64,000 nucleotides of DNA from CALDTK01 sp963837005 (GTDB lineage: Bacteria > Bacteroidota > Bacteroidia > Chitinophagales > Saprospiraceae): the NCBI GenBank assembly GCA_963837005.1, contig CAWIMC010000022.1:323283-387282 (forward strand). The letters are read 5' to 3'. Shown here piece after piece: positions 1 through 9,182 of the stretch. The notes under the pieces were generated by a model. It saw only the letters and a program-made list of their open reading frames with translations, did no database searches and was not told the DNA's origin. Both the position numbers and the translations under genes were made by a program. Each line of letters starts with the position of its first letter. Position 1 is the first letter of the stretch.

Positions 1-159
1 CCCAACGGGGTTAGGGGCTCCGCTGGTGAGTCTGTGCGATCTTGCTCGGCGGGGGAAGGCATCGGCGTCTAAGGTATGTGCGCTCGCGGACTCTTAGCTA
101 GCCGCTCGCGGAGTCCAGACCTGACAGAACTCTAAAGGCCAACGACACCGCAGGTAAAC
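1..159. other. Left edge, no gene seen
   Basis: No credible reading frame lies here. The stretch holds two near copies of a 13-base string (CGCTCGCGGACTC and CGCTCGCGGAGTC, about positions 85-117) and then the 3' flank of the first minus-strand gene. Confidence 0.5.
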
Positions 160-669
160 TCACTCTTTCGTCACCACCTCGATAACTCCATCCGCCCCCT
201 TCTGCCCGTACTTGGCCACGGCCTTCTCGCCTTTGAGCACGTTGACAGTCTCGATCTGCTCAGGGTTGAGCGTCTGTAGCTGGGCATTGGTTGACGGCTG
301 GCCGTCGATGATGACGTACGGGTCCTTGCTTACGATAGTCACCTTCTCCTCGGGTGCAGAGATTGCTTCTTCTACACTCGGGGCTGCACCGCCTGCCGCT
401 GCGTCTGCGGCCTTGCCGGTCACGACAATCACGCCGTGCGCACCGTACTTCCCGTACTCGGCTATGGCTTGATCGCCGGTCAAGATGCGGATGTCTCCAA
501 TCTGGGAGGCCTCAAACCCAGCGAGGTCGGCCTGCGAGATTTCGGTACCGTCAAACAGCACCGCAGGGCTGTCGTCTCCGCCGAGGATGACCTCCTGGGT
601 AGTTTGGGCAAGGCTGCCTGTGGCGACGAGCAGCGTGAGGGCGAGAGTGTAAACGTGGAAGAGCTTCAT
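160..669 (-). CDS. Secreted protein with two TonB-plug-like repeats
   Basis: This 169-residue protein starts at an ATG at 669 with a clear signal peptide (MKLFHVYTLALTLLVATGSL, then AQ). The mature part holds two copies of a motif seen in SusC/RagA plug domains: a short strand with ID/FDG, then an E-I/V-L-K/T-G stretch, then A-x-Y-G-x-x-G-A-x-G-V-I-x-V. The second copy (about residues 120-168) reads KYGQKGADGVIEVVTK. A full receptor barrel is absent, so this is a stand-alone periplasmic or surface protein built from plug repeats. Its role is unknown; binding to or regulating an outer-membrane receptor is only an inference. A longer upstream frame runs to 1038 but overlaps the divergent hydrolase gene, so the signal-peptide start is preferred. 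Confidence 0.72.
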   Translation of the reverse strand: MKLFHVYTLALTLLVATGSLAQTTQEVILGGDDSPAVLFDGTEISQADLAGFEASQIGDIRILTGDQAIAEYGKYGAHGVIVVTGKAADAAAGGAAPSVEEAISAPEEKVTIVSKDPYVIIDGQPSTNAQLQTLNPEQIETVNVLKGEKAVAKYGQKGADGVIEVVTKE

Positions 670-762
670 GGGGCGATGACGAATGGTTAGTTGACGGGGG
701 AGCTGGAGAGCGTCGAATCGTAAAGATAGAACGGCACGGGGGGCTGGGTGTAGATTCGCGGC

Positions 763-2343
763 ATGGCGATTGACACGGGGACGGGTTGGGTATACAACGT
801 AGCGGTGTGGCTGGTTTTGGCGACGAGCCTCTCTACTACTGCGGTGGCCCAGGTCGGTAGCCTTTCGGCAAAACCTGCCGTCGACACGCTCACCGTCGAG
901 CAGCTTACCGCGATGTGCGAGGCGGCACTGGACAGCTTTGGCGTGCCCGGCATGGCTATCGGCATCATCAAGGATGGTAAGGTTTTGCTGGAGCGAGGGT
1001 TTGGGGTGCGGACCTTGGGGCCTTCCGGCAAAACCCAAAACTCCGGCCCCGTCGATGCAGACACCCGGTTTGCGATTGCCTCCAACACGAAGGCCTTCGT
1101 CGGGACGAGTCTGGCGATGCTCGCCGCCGACGGTAAGCTCTCTCTGGAGGACACGATTACCAAACTCCTCCCCTACCTCCAGTGGGCCGACCCGCGCATC
1201 ACGCCCCTGCTCAACGTCACCGATCTACTCGCGCACCGTGCCGGACTCGGGACCTACATGGGCGACCACCTTTGGTTTAAGCAGTCGCTCAGCCCGCGGG
1301 AGGTTTTGACGAAAGTCCGCCACCTCGACATGGCCTACCCCTTTCGCGCGGGCTACGGGTACTCCAATCTCGGCTTCATGGCCGCCGGGGAGGTTATCTA
1401 CGAAGTGTCTGGACTGCCCTGGGACGCCTTCGTCAAGCAGAACCTCTGGCAACCCCTCGGCATGACGCGCACCGTGGCGCACGTCGACCAACTCCCCAAC
1501 GACGACAACTTCGCCTCCGGGCACATCAGCCGCCAGGGCAACGTCCCGATCGACGCCGTGGCCTGGGAGAATATCGGGGCCGCCGGCGGTATATGGTCGA
1601 CGAGCCACGACATGCTCCAGTGGATCGAGGCCAACCTCCACCACGGCGTCCTGGCGGGCGACACCATCTGGCCGGCGAGCGTCCAGGACGAGACCTGGAA
1701 GCCCCACAACACCTTCGGCGGCGTACCGGGCTTCAGCAGCTATGGCCTGGGGTGGTTTTTGAGCAACGTCGACGGGCACACCGTCGCGAGTCACGGCGGC
1801 GGCTACGACGGAATGTATTCGCAGGTGTTGCTCGTCACCGACCTCGACCTGGGCATCGTGGTGCTCACCAATTCGATGACGGGACTCTCGGGCAGGCTCG
1901 CGCGGCAGATCGCGTCGGTGTATATGGGACGCGGGCAGGACGATTGGCTCACAAAGGGCATGTCACGAGAGCGCAGCGGCGATGCCGAGTGGTTTGCACG
2001 GCAGGATAGCGTAAGTAGACGAATCGCTGCGGTAGCGAGCCAGCCGGATAAGTTTGGTGCGCCATCCGGTACGTACGATGATGTGGCCTACGGCCGCTTC
2101 ACCGTCGAGGAGGCTGGCGATGGTAACTACCGGCTCACCTTCCCCAACACCGAAGCCCTCGACGCTGCCCTCTCCCCCGCGGGCGGAGACCACTACAAGA
2201 TGACCTGGTTGCAGCCGAGCGCATGGTTCGACGCGGGGCTGGCCTACCTAGAGACGGGTGCCGATGGCTCACCCGTCTTACGGCTCTACATCCCGAACGA
2301 CGACATCTTTTACGATAGCGTAAGGGCCCGGCGGGTGGAGTAA
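763..2343 (+). CDS. Serine hydrolase, class C beta-lactamase family, with C-terminal DUF3471-like domain
   Basis: A 526-residue exported hydrolase. Residues 1-30 are a signal peptide ending AVAQ. The penicillin-binding fold follows with all three active-site motifs: SNTK at 107-110 (nucleophile Ser107 and Lys110), YSN at 200-202, and HGG at 344-346 in place of the KTG box, as usual in this family. The last ~120 residues match the small beta-rich DUF3471-type tail. Members cleave D-amino-acid peptides, esters or beta-lactams, and the substrate cannot be told from sequence. A variant of the window-wide iterated motif lies just after the signal peptide (860-875). An MFS gene follows 21 bases downstream on the same strand, so the two may be cotranscribed. 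Confidence 0.9.
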   Translation: MAIDTGTGWVYNVAVWLVLATSLSTTAVAQVGSLSAKPAVDTLTVEQLTAMCEAALDSFGVPGMAIGIIKDGKVLLERGFGVRTLGPSGKTQNSGPVDADTRFAIASNTKAFVGTSLAMLAADGKLSLEDTITKLLPYLQWADPRITPLLNVTDLLAHRAGLGTYMGDHLWFKQSLSPREVLTKVRHLDMAYPFRAGYGYSNLGFMAAGEVIYEVSGLPWDAFVKQNLWQPLGMTRTVAHVDQLPNDDNFASGHISRQGNVPIDAVAWENIGAAGGIWSTSHDMLQWIEANLHHGVLAGDTIWPASVQDETWKPHNTFGGVPGFSSYGLGWFLSNVDGHTVASHGGGYDGMYSQVLLVTDLDLGIVVLTNSMTGLSGRLARQIASVYMGRGQDDWLTKGMSRERSGDAEWFARQDSVSRRIAAVASQPDKFGAPSGTYDDVAYGRFTVEEAGDGNYRLTFPNTEALDAALSPAGGDHYKMTWLQPSAWFDAGLAYLETGADGSPVLRLYIPNDDIFYDSVRARRVE

Positions 2344-2364
2344 TCTGTGTTGCCAAGTTAAGTT

Positions 2365-3546
2365 ATGCCCCCACCCTACCCCCTCTCTACCTACCGCCGG
2401 GCCGTACTCGCGGCCTTCGCCATCAACGGGTTCTTGTATGCCTCCTGGGCGGCGCGCGTCCCGGCCATCCAGGAGCAGTACGGCGTCAACGATGCCAACT
2501 TCGGGCTGGTGCTCATCACGGCCTCCGGCGGGGCCTTTGTGGCAATGCCATTTGCAGCTTACCTCAACGGACGTTTTGGCGTGAGCGCGGTGTCTACTGT
2601 CACAGCGATCATGTACGCCGTGGCAGTGGCACTCATGCCCCAGCTTACCTCCCCGCTTGCTATTTATCCGCTGTTCTTTTTCATGGGCGTCGGCTTCGGA
2701 CTGCTCGACGTAGCGATGAATGCCCAGGCCGTCGAGGTCGAGAAAGCCTATGGTCGGGCCATCGTCTCCTCTTTTCACGCGGGGTTTAGCGGAGCCATGA
2801 TCGCCGGGGCACTGGTAGGCTCGGCGGTTATCTACCTCGAGATCACGTTCGCGTGGCACCTGGCCGGGGCGGCACTCGTAGCCGTGGGCATACTCGCCTG
2901 GGCGGCACCGCGCTTTTACCCGTACGCCGCCGAGGACCCCGACGCTACGGCGGCCGATGGGTCGGCCTTTCGGCTGCCGGTCCGGGCGACCTGGCTGCTG
3001 GGCTTCGTCGGCTTGTGCACGATGATGTCGGAGGCGAGCATCTCGGACTGGACCTCGAAGTACATGCTCGAGGTAGCGGGGTCGCAGCGCTACATCGCAC
3101 CTCTTTCGCTGGCGGCTTTCTCGGTCACGATGACGGTGGGGCGCACCTTTGGGGATGGGTTTCGCGAGCGCTACGGCGATCCGCGACTCCTGCGGGGAGG
3201 AGCCCTGCTGGCCTTCGTCGGGATGGCCGTAACTATCGTCTACCCTACCGCCGCCACGACGATCATTGGTGCGAGTATGATTGGCTCGGGACTGTCGATT
3301 GCCGTGCCGATCGTCTTCTCGCTGTCCGGTCGTATCCCCGGGCTTACCGCGAGTGCTGCGCTGTCTATGGTCACCACGATCAGTTACCTCGGGCTCTTCA
3401 TGGGGCCGGCCATCATCGGGTTTCTTTCGGAGGCTTTTGGATTGCGGGTCGGGTACGGGTTTATCCTGGCCATCCTTGGGGTCTTGGTGGTGGCGGTGTG
3501 GCGGGTCGGACCCCAAACCCAGCCTTCGGTTAGCTCACGCCCTTGA
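2365..3546 (+). CDS. Major facilitator superfamily transporter, YbjJ/FucP-like
   Basis: A 393-residue integral membrane protein with about twelve hydrophobic segments and the MFS layout of two six-helix halves around a polar central loop (about residues 190-210). The start (NGFLYASWAARVPAIQ) and the loop motif (LNGRFG) resemble the YbjJ branch of putative sugar or drug exporters. It follows the serine hydrolase by 21 bases. Its 3' end overlaps the converging response-regulator gene by 17 bases. Substrate unknown. The family call is firm, the sub-family less so. Confidence 0.85.
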   Translation: MPPPYPLSTYRRAVLAAFAINGFLYASWAARVPAIQEQYGVNDANFGLVLITASGGAFVAMPFAAYLNGRFGVSAVSTVTAIMYAVAVALMPQLTSPLAIYPLFFFMGVGFGLLDVAMNAQAVEVEKAYGRAIVSSFHAGFSGAMIAGALVGSAVIYLEITFAWHLAGAALVAVGILAWAAPRFYPYAAEDPDATAADGSAFRLPVRATWLLGFVGLCTMMSEASISDWTSKYMLEVAGSQRYIAPLSLAAFSVTMTVGRTFGDGFRERYGDPRLLRGGALLAFVGMAVTIVYPTAATTIIGASMIGSGLSIAVPIVFSLSGRIPGLTASAALSMVTTISYLGLFMGPAIIGFLSEAFGLRVGYGFILAILGVLVVAVWRVGPQTQPSVSSRP

Positions 3547-4240
3547 GGTAGTCGTTGAGTTCGGCCCGCCGCGCCCGACTCACCGGCACCTGGCGGCCGT
3601 CGCTGAGCACTACTTCACTCGTACGAATCTCGTGGAGGTACCCGAGGTTGATGAGGTAGCTACGGTGACACCGCAGGAAGCCTTCCGCGGGCAAGTCGTG
3701 CTCGAGTTGCCCGAGCTTACGAACTACGAGGATCTCCTCGCCAGACTGTAAGGCGATCTTGCTGTACGAACCATCGGCCTCGATCGCGACGATCTGATCG
3801 TGGGCTATCATGCGCCGCCCTTCCGAACCCGGCAGCAGCAGCATCGCCCCCGGCGTGATCCCCCGTCCGGTGCCGCGCCGCTGTCGCACGCGCTCGATCA
3901 TCGTTTGCAGCTGTTCTATTTCTACAGGTTTGACGAGATAGTCAGTCGCCGCCACCCGAAAGGCCTCCACGGCATACTCGGCGTAGGCCGTGATGAACAC
4001 CACCTGGCTGCCTTCGGTATTGGTCTGCTCGAGGAGGTCGAAGCCCGTCGCCCCCCGGAGTTCTACGTCGAGCAGGATCAGGTCCGGCCGGTGGGTCCGA
4101 ATGGCGGCACTTGCTTCTTCGAGGGTGCCGGCGGACGCCACGGCATAGGCCCCAGGGCAATATCGTGTGATCATCTTCGAGATAATACGGCGGGCGGGAG
4201 CCTCGTCGTCGACAATCAGGATGCGGAGTAGGTCACTCAT
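3530..4240 (-). CDS. LytTR-type response regulator
   Basis: A 236-residue regulator. The N-terminal receiver domain (1-125) has the acidic pair Asp11/Asp12, phospho-acceptor Asp58 in LILLDVE, Thr84 and Lys104 (LVKP). The C-terminal half (about 140-235) is a LytTR DNA-binding domain with the typical CHRSYLINL segment. Its ATG overlaps the stop codon of the upstream sensor kinase as ATGA (4237-4240), a sign of translational coupling, so the two form a two-component pair. A longer frame to 4387 exists, but the start at 4240 gives the standard receiver start. Target genes are not evident. Confidence 0.93.
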   Translation of the reverse strand: MSDLLRILIVDDEAPARRIISKMITRYCPGAYAVASAGTLEEASAAIRTHRPDLILLDVELRGATGFDLLEQTNTEGSQVVFITAYAEYAVEAFRVAATDYLVKPVEIEQLQTMIERVRQRRGTGRGITPGAMLLLPGSEGRRMIAHDQIVAIEADGSYSKIALQSGEEILVVRKLGQLEHDLPAEGFLRCHRSYLINLGYLHEIRTSEVVLSDGRQVPVSRARRAELNDYLKGVS

Positions 4241-7200
4241 GCGGCTATGGGTTGAGTTTTGGCGAAAGCCCCCGCCGGCGCTGGCTCTAGCGAGATGTGT
4301 AGACGGACTAGTGTGCCGGCCGCAGCTCCAGAGTCCTTGTACAGGTCGACCACTTCGATGTCGACGCTTCCGGGTCTCGACTCGCACAACAGCCCTACTC
4401 GTTGGGCGGTGGCCCCCATACCGAAAGATCGGTTGCGCCGCTTTGTGCTTCGGCGCGAAGACGCCTCGCGGCCGATGCCTGAATCGCGGACCTCGACGAG
4501 CAGCCGTCCGTCGGTAGTGCTGTGGTAGCTGACGTCCAAGCGCTCTGTATCGGAGTCGCTGAACCCGTGCTTAAAGGCATTTTCGATGTACGGCTGCACG
4601 AGGAGCGGCGGGAGGAGAGCCTGTTGCGGCAGGCTCGGATCTACATCGAAGCCCACCAACACCCGACCATCGAGGCGCAGACCTTCCAAGTCGGTATACA
4701 AGCGCATAGCCTCTATCTCGTCCTTGAGGGGCACCAGTTCGGCGCGGCTGTGCTCGAGCGTGAGACGCATGAGCCGCGCGAAGCGGCTCAGGTAGGTGTT
4801 CGCCTTCACGGGGTCCTGGTCGAGGACAAACTCCTGGATCGAGTTCAGGGCATTAAACATGAAATGCGGGTTCATCTGCGCGGCGATGGCCGAGAGCGTG
4901 GCGCGCCTGAGGTCCGCCTGTATTCGAAGGTCGTGCGATCGGCGTCTCGCGCGGCGGTAGAGCGCGTAGCCTATTCCTCCGGCGAGAATTGCCAGGAGCG
5001 TAGGTAGCGCAAGGGGATGACGCCACCACACCCGAGCAGCGTAGACTCCGACCTTCGTGACGGGCATCCCCTCGGCGTCCACGGCGATTTCGATGAGGTG
5101 CGTACCCGCCGGTAGGCCCGGAAAAAAGATCTCAGGCCGGCTACCAGCCACCGTGTGCCAGTCGTGATCGAGACTCTCGATCCGGTACCGGAAGGACGGC
5201 GTAGCGCCCGTCCCGTACACTGGTGCGCGCGGCTGTAGAGAGAGCGCATCGGCACCAGCAGCAATCCGGAGCCAGTTAAGCCCCTCGTGGTCGAGGATGA
5301 CACCAGCCACCTCTACGCGCTCGACGACGGTCTGCGGCAAGCTTTGCGGCACACCCGCCTGGGTATCGGCGTCCAGTTCGTAGACATCGGTATGGTAGGA
5401 GATGAATACGCGCTTACCGCTCAGCGTGATGGCGTTGGGCACCAGCTTGGGCAGGCCGTGGTCTACGCCGATAGTCTCACACCTCAACGGCGGCTCGCCC
5501 GGTAGAGCGTCGACGCGTCGACAGCGATGCAGCCCGGCCTCGGTCACGACCCAGGCCACCCCATTGGCCGTTTCGACGGCTTGCACCTGTGACCCCTGCA
5601 CGTCGCCTACACGCTCGAACGTTGGTGGCGCGGTCGCCGATGCCTGTGAGGAGTAGAGTAGTCCGTGCCCAGAGCTGCCAACGAGCACTTCTCCGGGAGC
5701 GAGCACATCGACCGTCGTAGGATTGGCCACGGGCAGGGCGGCAGTGGTGCCCCGCCTCGCAAATCCACCTTCGCGATCATAAAGCAGCAAGCTATCCAGT
5801 GCAGCTACCCATAGGGTATGATGGAGGGCGTCGTAGGCGAGATCGTACGTGCGCCCTGTACGTAGCCTACGCAGCGTCCCCGTCGAATCCACCCACTGCG
5901 CCGCGCCAAAGTCCTCACGCTCGGGCGCTGGGACCTGGACGAACAGGCCGGAGATACCCGCGTACACCTCGAGCCCAGACGCGACCACCAATCCGTGCTT
6001 CAGTTGGTTTATGACGCCTACCGTGTTGGGGTTCAGCAACCGTAGCCTCCCCCCGGCACCAATGCTGTGGCGACGCCCGAACCGCAGACTATCCCCCTCT
6101 CCCCTCCAGAGCGCGACGATGCTCCGGTCGGTAAGCAACAATCGACTCCCGCTATCGGTGAGGGAGTATACCTGTCCATTGCGTGTCGCCCCGAAGCGCT
6201 CACCACTCGAGAGCACCCCGAGAGTGGTTATTGAGTTCGGGATCTCCGGATACGCGATACGGGCCGCGCGGTGCGTCGGGAGCGCGAAGACGCCCTGGTC
6301 GAGGGTAGCGCCCCACAGACGTCCCTGTCGGTCCACGGCGAGGGCCGATACATCTGCTTTCGGCAATACCTTGGTCCACGACCCGTCCACCGACCGGGTG
6401 TACACACCGTCGGTACCGCCGAAGTAATCGAGTCCGTTCGGTGTTTTGGCGTAAGCCCTAAATCGTTGTCCTGGATTTGGCGTTGGGTCGGACCAAATCG
6501 TCTCAAAACCATCTATCTGCATGCGTTGCCACCGGAGGGTGTCGCGGGCATCCCGCAGGATGTAGACGTCTGCTTCTAGGATGGCAGAAAACATTGGTTT
6601 ACCGGCCCGATCGGCGCGCAGGCTCTGCATAACCTGACCGTCAAAAGTGGCCGACGGTAGCCCACGGGGATCATTGATAAGGGCTATGTCGCGGCCGCCC
6701 GGCAGCAGGGTCTTCGCGGAAACCGCAGGCTCGCTAGCGATAATCCTCGCAGGTGAGGTCTTGGCGTCGATCGCGGGGAGTTGGCCGTAGGTCGCGAAGG
6801 TCAGCTGTCGGCCCACCAGCGTCGCGACCCCGTCGGCCATTAGACTGTACGTAGACAACTCGCCGGAACCCGAACCGCAGTCCAGCACGAGTTGGAGCGA
6901 GTCGGCCCGGACGCGAAAGATCTGCTGCCGAAAATTCTGTACATAGATCTCACCGCCGGGTCCCTCCTGGATGTCGTGCGTCTCGAGGTGCCGCGCCAAG
7001 GCCGAGCGATACGGCACGAAGGCGACGCCGTCGTGGCGGAAGAGTCCCACCGAAGTAGCCGCCCATAGCCAGCCGTCGCAGTCGAAGTGGATGTCGTAGA
7101 CGGTGTTGTGCGGGAGGCCATTGCCGGCGTGAAGACGGTACAGGGTCGATAGCCCGTCTTGCGCCGAGGCTGCTTTCGCCAAAACCAGACACGCCCCGGC

Positions 7201-7284
7201 CAAAAGGGCGACCCGCGGCCAGCGAACGCCATGGCGCAGCCAAGCATGAGCCCACGAATAGCGACTGCGCGACCAATACACCAT
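4237..7284 (-). CDS. Sensor with two-component propeller, Y_Y_Y domain and LytS-type histidine kinase
   Basis: About 1015 residues. The order is: basic N-terminus and signal anchor ending ALLAGACLVLAKAASAQ; a long beta-propeller sensor beginning GNGLPHNTVYDIHFDCDG; a Y_Y_Y-like Ig domain (about 660-720); one membrane helix (ALPTLLAILAGGIGYALY); and a His_kinase domain with His807 in MNPHFMFNALNS, ending in a HATPase region with IENAFKHGF. This is the Bacteroidota layout in which an extracytoplasmic propeller reads a ligand, often a glycan, and signals to a LytTR regulator, here the gene overlapped by 4 bases. I chose the ATG at 7284 because residues upstream of it are of low quality. Two consensus iterated motifs sit in it, in the signal peptide (7172-7186) and at the extreme C-terminus (4256-4270). 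Confidence 0.9.
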   Translation of the reverse strand: MVYWSRSRYSWAHAWLRHGVRWPRVALLAGACLVLAKAASAQDGLSTLYRLHAGNGLPHNTVYDIHFDCDGWLWAATSVGLFRHDGVAFVPYRSALARHLETHDIQEGPGGEIYVQNFRQQIFRVRADSLQLVLDCGSGSGELSTYSLMADGVATLVGRQLTFATYGQLPAIDAKTSPARIIASEPAVSAKTLLPGGRDIALINDPRGLPSATFDGQVMQSLRADRAGKPMFSAILEADVYILRDARDTLRWQRMQIDGFETIWSDPTPNPGQRFRAYAKTPNGLDYFGGTDGVYTRSVDGSWTKVLPKADVSALAVDRQGRLWGATLDQGVFALPTHRAARIAYPEIPNSITTLGVLSSGERFGATRNGQVYSLTDSGSRLLLTDRSIVALWRGEGDSLRFGRRHSIGAGGRLRLLNPNTVGVINQLKHGLVVASGLEVYAGISGLFVQVPAPEREDFGAAQWVDSTGTLRRLRTGRTYDLAYDALHHTLWVAALDSLLLYDREGGFARRGTTAALPVANPTTVDVLAPGEVLVGSSGHGLLYSSQASATAPPTFERVGDVQGSQVQAVETANGVAWVVTEAGLHRCRRVDALPGEPPLRCETIGVDHGLPKLVPNAITLSGKRVFISYHTDVYELDADTQAGVPQSLPQTVVERVEVAGVILDHEGLNWLRIAAGADALSLQPRAPVYGTGATPSFRYRIESLDHDWHTVAGSRPEIFFPGLPAGTHLIEIAVDAEGMPVTKVGVYAARVWWRHPLALPTLLAILAGGIGYALYRRARRRSHDLRIQADLRRATLSAIAAQMNPHFMFNALNSIQEFVLDQDPVKANTYLSRFARLMRLTLEHSRAELVPLKDEIEAMRLYTDLEGLRLDGRVLVGFDVDPSLPQQALLPPLLVQPYIENAFKHGFSDSDTERLDVSYHSTTDGRLLVEVRDSGIGREASSRRSTKRRNRSFGMGATAQRVGLLCESRPGSVDIEVVDLYKDSGAAAGTLVRLHISLEPAPAGAFAKTQPIAA

Positions 7285-7432
7285 CCATGAAAAGAACCCA
7301 GAAGCGTCGATGTCGCTAAAGTACCCCTTCTCGAACCTCCCTCCGACGCCTCCCACCATAGGATACCCCCCTAATCCATAAACGGCCCCCCCTCTCCCAC
7401 GAGTGGCTGTTTCGAGAGGGCAAGTACAGCAC
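7285..7432. other. Short gap between sensor kinase and MscS genes
   Basis: A 148-base spacer upstream of the sensor gene on the minus strand. It should hold the promoter of the two-component operon. I see no convincing Bacteroidota TAnnTTTG box. Confidence 0.35.
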
Positions 7433-8248
7433 CTACGCTGCCCCCGCTCGCATCCACACGTCCCGCTGTGGGAAGGGTATTGTAATACCGCCTGCGTCGA
7501 GGGCTGTTTTGATGTTTTCGGTGAGTTCCACCTTGGTCGCCCAGAAGTTTTGCGAAAGCACAAAAGGCCGGACCAAGAGATTGACGGCGCTGTCACCGAG
7601 GGCCGTAACGACAACCGTCGGCGCGGGTTCGGACAGGAGATTAGGATGTGCCATCACGATGCCCATGATGATATCGCGGGCCTTTTGGATGTCATCTCCG
7701 TAAGCGATGCCGAAGTTGAGGTCGATGCCGCGAGTACCCTGGCCGGAGAGATTCGTGATGACGTCGCCGGTCACCTTGCCATTAGGAACGACGTGGCGCT
7801 GATTGTCGGGCGTCGCCAGGATGGTGTGGAAGATCTGGATAGCCTCCACCTTGCCGGTTACGCCCCCGATCGTGACGACATCACCAACCTTGTACGGCCG
7901 GATCGTAAGTAGGAGTAAGCCACTGGCGAAGTGCGAAAGATTGCCCTGTAGCGCGAGTCCCACAGCAAGGGTCAACGCAGAGAAAATAGCGATAAAGCTC
8001 GTCACCTCGACCCCGAACATGCTCGCCGCCGAGAGCAGGATGAGGGCTTTGAGCACCACACTGATCAGGCTCGTCAGAAACGGAATCACTGTAGCGTCCA
8101 CGCCTCGGCGGGCGAGCGTGCGCCCGAGGAGACGAGCCACGCGCCTCGCCACCCAGAACCCCACCACCACCACGACAAGACCGAGGACGAGTTTGGGCAG
8201 GTATTTTATGAAGTCGGTAATAAGCTGCGAGAAGTCAATTTCTTCCAT
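7433..8248 (-). CDS. Small-conductance mechanosensitive channel, MscS family
   Basis: A 271-residue protein of the short three-helix MscS type. An N-terminal helix (LVLGLVVVVVGFWVARRVA) and a second one (VVLKALILLSAASMFGV) precede the glycine/alanine-rich pore helix TM3 (ALTLAVGLALQGNLSHFASG), then the beta domain (RPYKVGDVVTIGGVTGKVE) and the alpha/beta vestibule domain. Such channels release osmolytes on hypo-osmotic shock at the inner membrane. The length matches E. coli MscS closely. It stands between the sensor operon and a TPR/membrane protein and looks singly transcribed. Confidence 0.92.
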   Translation of the reverse strand: MEEIDFSQLITDFIKYLPKLVLGLVVVVVGFWVARRVARLLGRTLARRGVDATVIPFLTSLISVVLKALILLSAASMFGVEVTSFIAIFSALTLAVGLALQGNLSHFASGLLLLTIRPYKVGDVVTIGGVTGKVEAIQIFHTILATPDNQRHVVPNGKVTGDVITNLSGQGTRGIDLNFGIAYGDDIQKARDIIMGIVMAHPNLLSEPAPTVVVTALGDSAVNLLVRPFVLSQNFWATKVELTENIKTALDAGGITIPFPQRDVWMRAGAA

Positions 8249-8314
8249 AGGGCGCGAAGGTAGGCTTCGCCTAGGGCGCTTGCTTCGTGCCTGTCCAGGC
8301 CTAAGGCCGCCCGC

Positions 8315-8986
8315 TCACCGCAGCGCCCTTTTCTTCGCGTATGTGCGTCGCGCCCGCGCCACCTTGCTCCAGGCCCAGCCGCGGTGCACGAGGTCCCCGC
8401 CGAGCAGCAGCAGCCATCCGGCGACGAAGGAGACATTGCGGATCGACATCACCGTCTCGACGGAGTCCTCGAAGAAATGCTGTGCGATGAGCACCTCGAT
8501 GGCGATCAGCGAAGCGGCCAGCAGGAAGAGCAACACGCTGAGCGCCCGCACGCGACTCACCCAGACGTTCGCCCGCTGGTAAAAGCCCCGCTCGAACAGG
8601 TGCGCCACGGCCTTATCGTGTGGGTAGAGCCGCAGCATCTGGTCACACACCGCGAGTGACTCGCGGTAGCGCATGAGGTAAAAGAGGCCGTGCGCCCGCC
8701 GAAACAGCAAGGTCCGATAGGCGTCCTCTCCGTCGACGCTCGTAATGCTGTGCTCGATCGCGAGCTCGAGCAAGCCCCTCGTCTGGTCGACGACCTGATC
8801 GTAGGCCCCAGTCTCGAACAGGGCCGCTACGTACGCATACCGCAGGTCGAAGTACTCCCTGACGCTGAGAAGGTGCAGTTCGTCGGTATGGTTCTCGACG
8901 AAACGCAGGATCGAGCGGTAGCTGTCCGCCTCAATCGCCTTGAACGAACGGTAGAGATGGGAGTCGTGCGTAGGAGTAGTAGACAT
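8315..8986 (-). CDS. Hypothetical protein with TPR-like half and two membrane helices
   Basis: I do not recognise a named family for this 223-residue protein. Residues 1-140 are helical and TPR-like, with regularly spaced Ala, Tyr and Leu (for example ALFETGAYDQVVDQTRGLLE and GLFYLMRYRESLAVCDQML). Two hydrophobic segments follow (about 150-172 and 185-205), then a short basic tail RTYAKKRALR. This suggests an inner-membrane protein with a cytoplasmic helical-repeat head. It is flanked by short gaps and is not clearly part of an operon. Confidence 0.6.
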   Translation of the reverse strand: MSTTPTHDSHLYRSFKAIEADSYRSILRFVENHTDELHLLSVREYFDLRYAYVAALFETGAYDQVVDQTRGLLELAIEHSITSVDGEDAYRTLLFRRAHGLFYLMRYRESLAVCDQMLRLYPHDKAVAHLFERGFYQRANVWVSRVRALSVLLFLLAASLIAIEVLIAQHFFEDSVETVMSIRNVSFVAGWLLLLGGDLVHRGWAWSKVARARRTYAKKRALR

Positions 8987-9182
8987 CGGGGGGCCTCGGG
9001 GAAAGCTTGCGCAAAGTAGCTAGGCCGTAGCGACCCATACAATACCCAACGCGCAGAACCTACTTGCAAGTTTTACGAAAGTAGCGGGGATTGGCCCGGT
9101 AAGGTCGGACACCCAGGACATAGCGCACAATCAACCTTATCGGGTATTCTTAGCCCGCCCAGCCAAACTGCGCAACCCCGAC

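Noticed and set aside
2278..3516. 412-codon open frame on the minus strand
   Set aside because: It lies antisense to the MFS transporter and its product is a low-complexity Arg/His/Gly-rich chain without a known fold, as expected from high-GC shadow frames.
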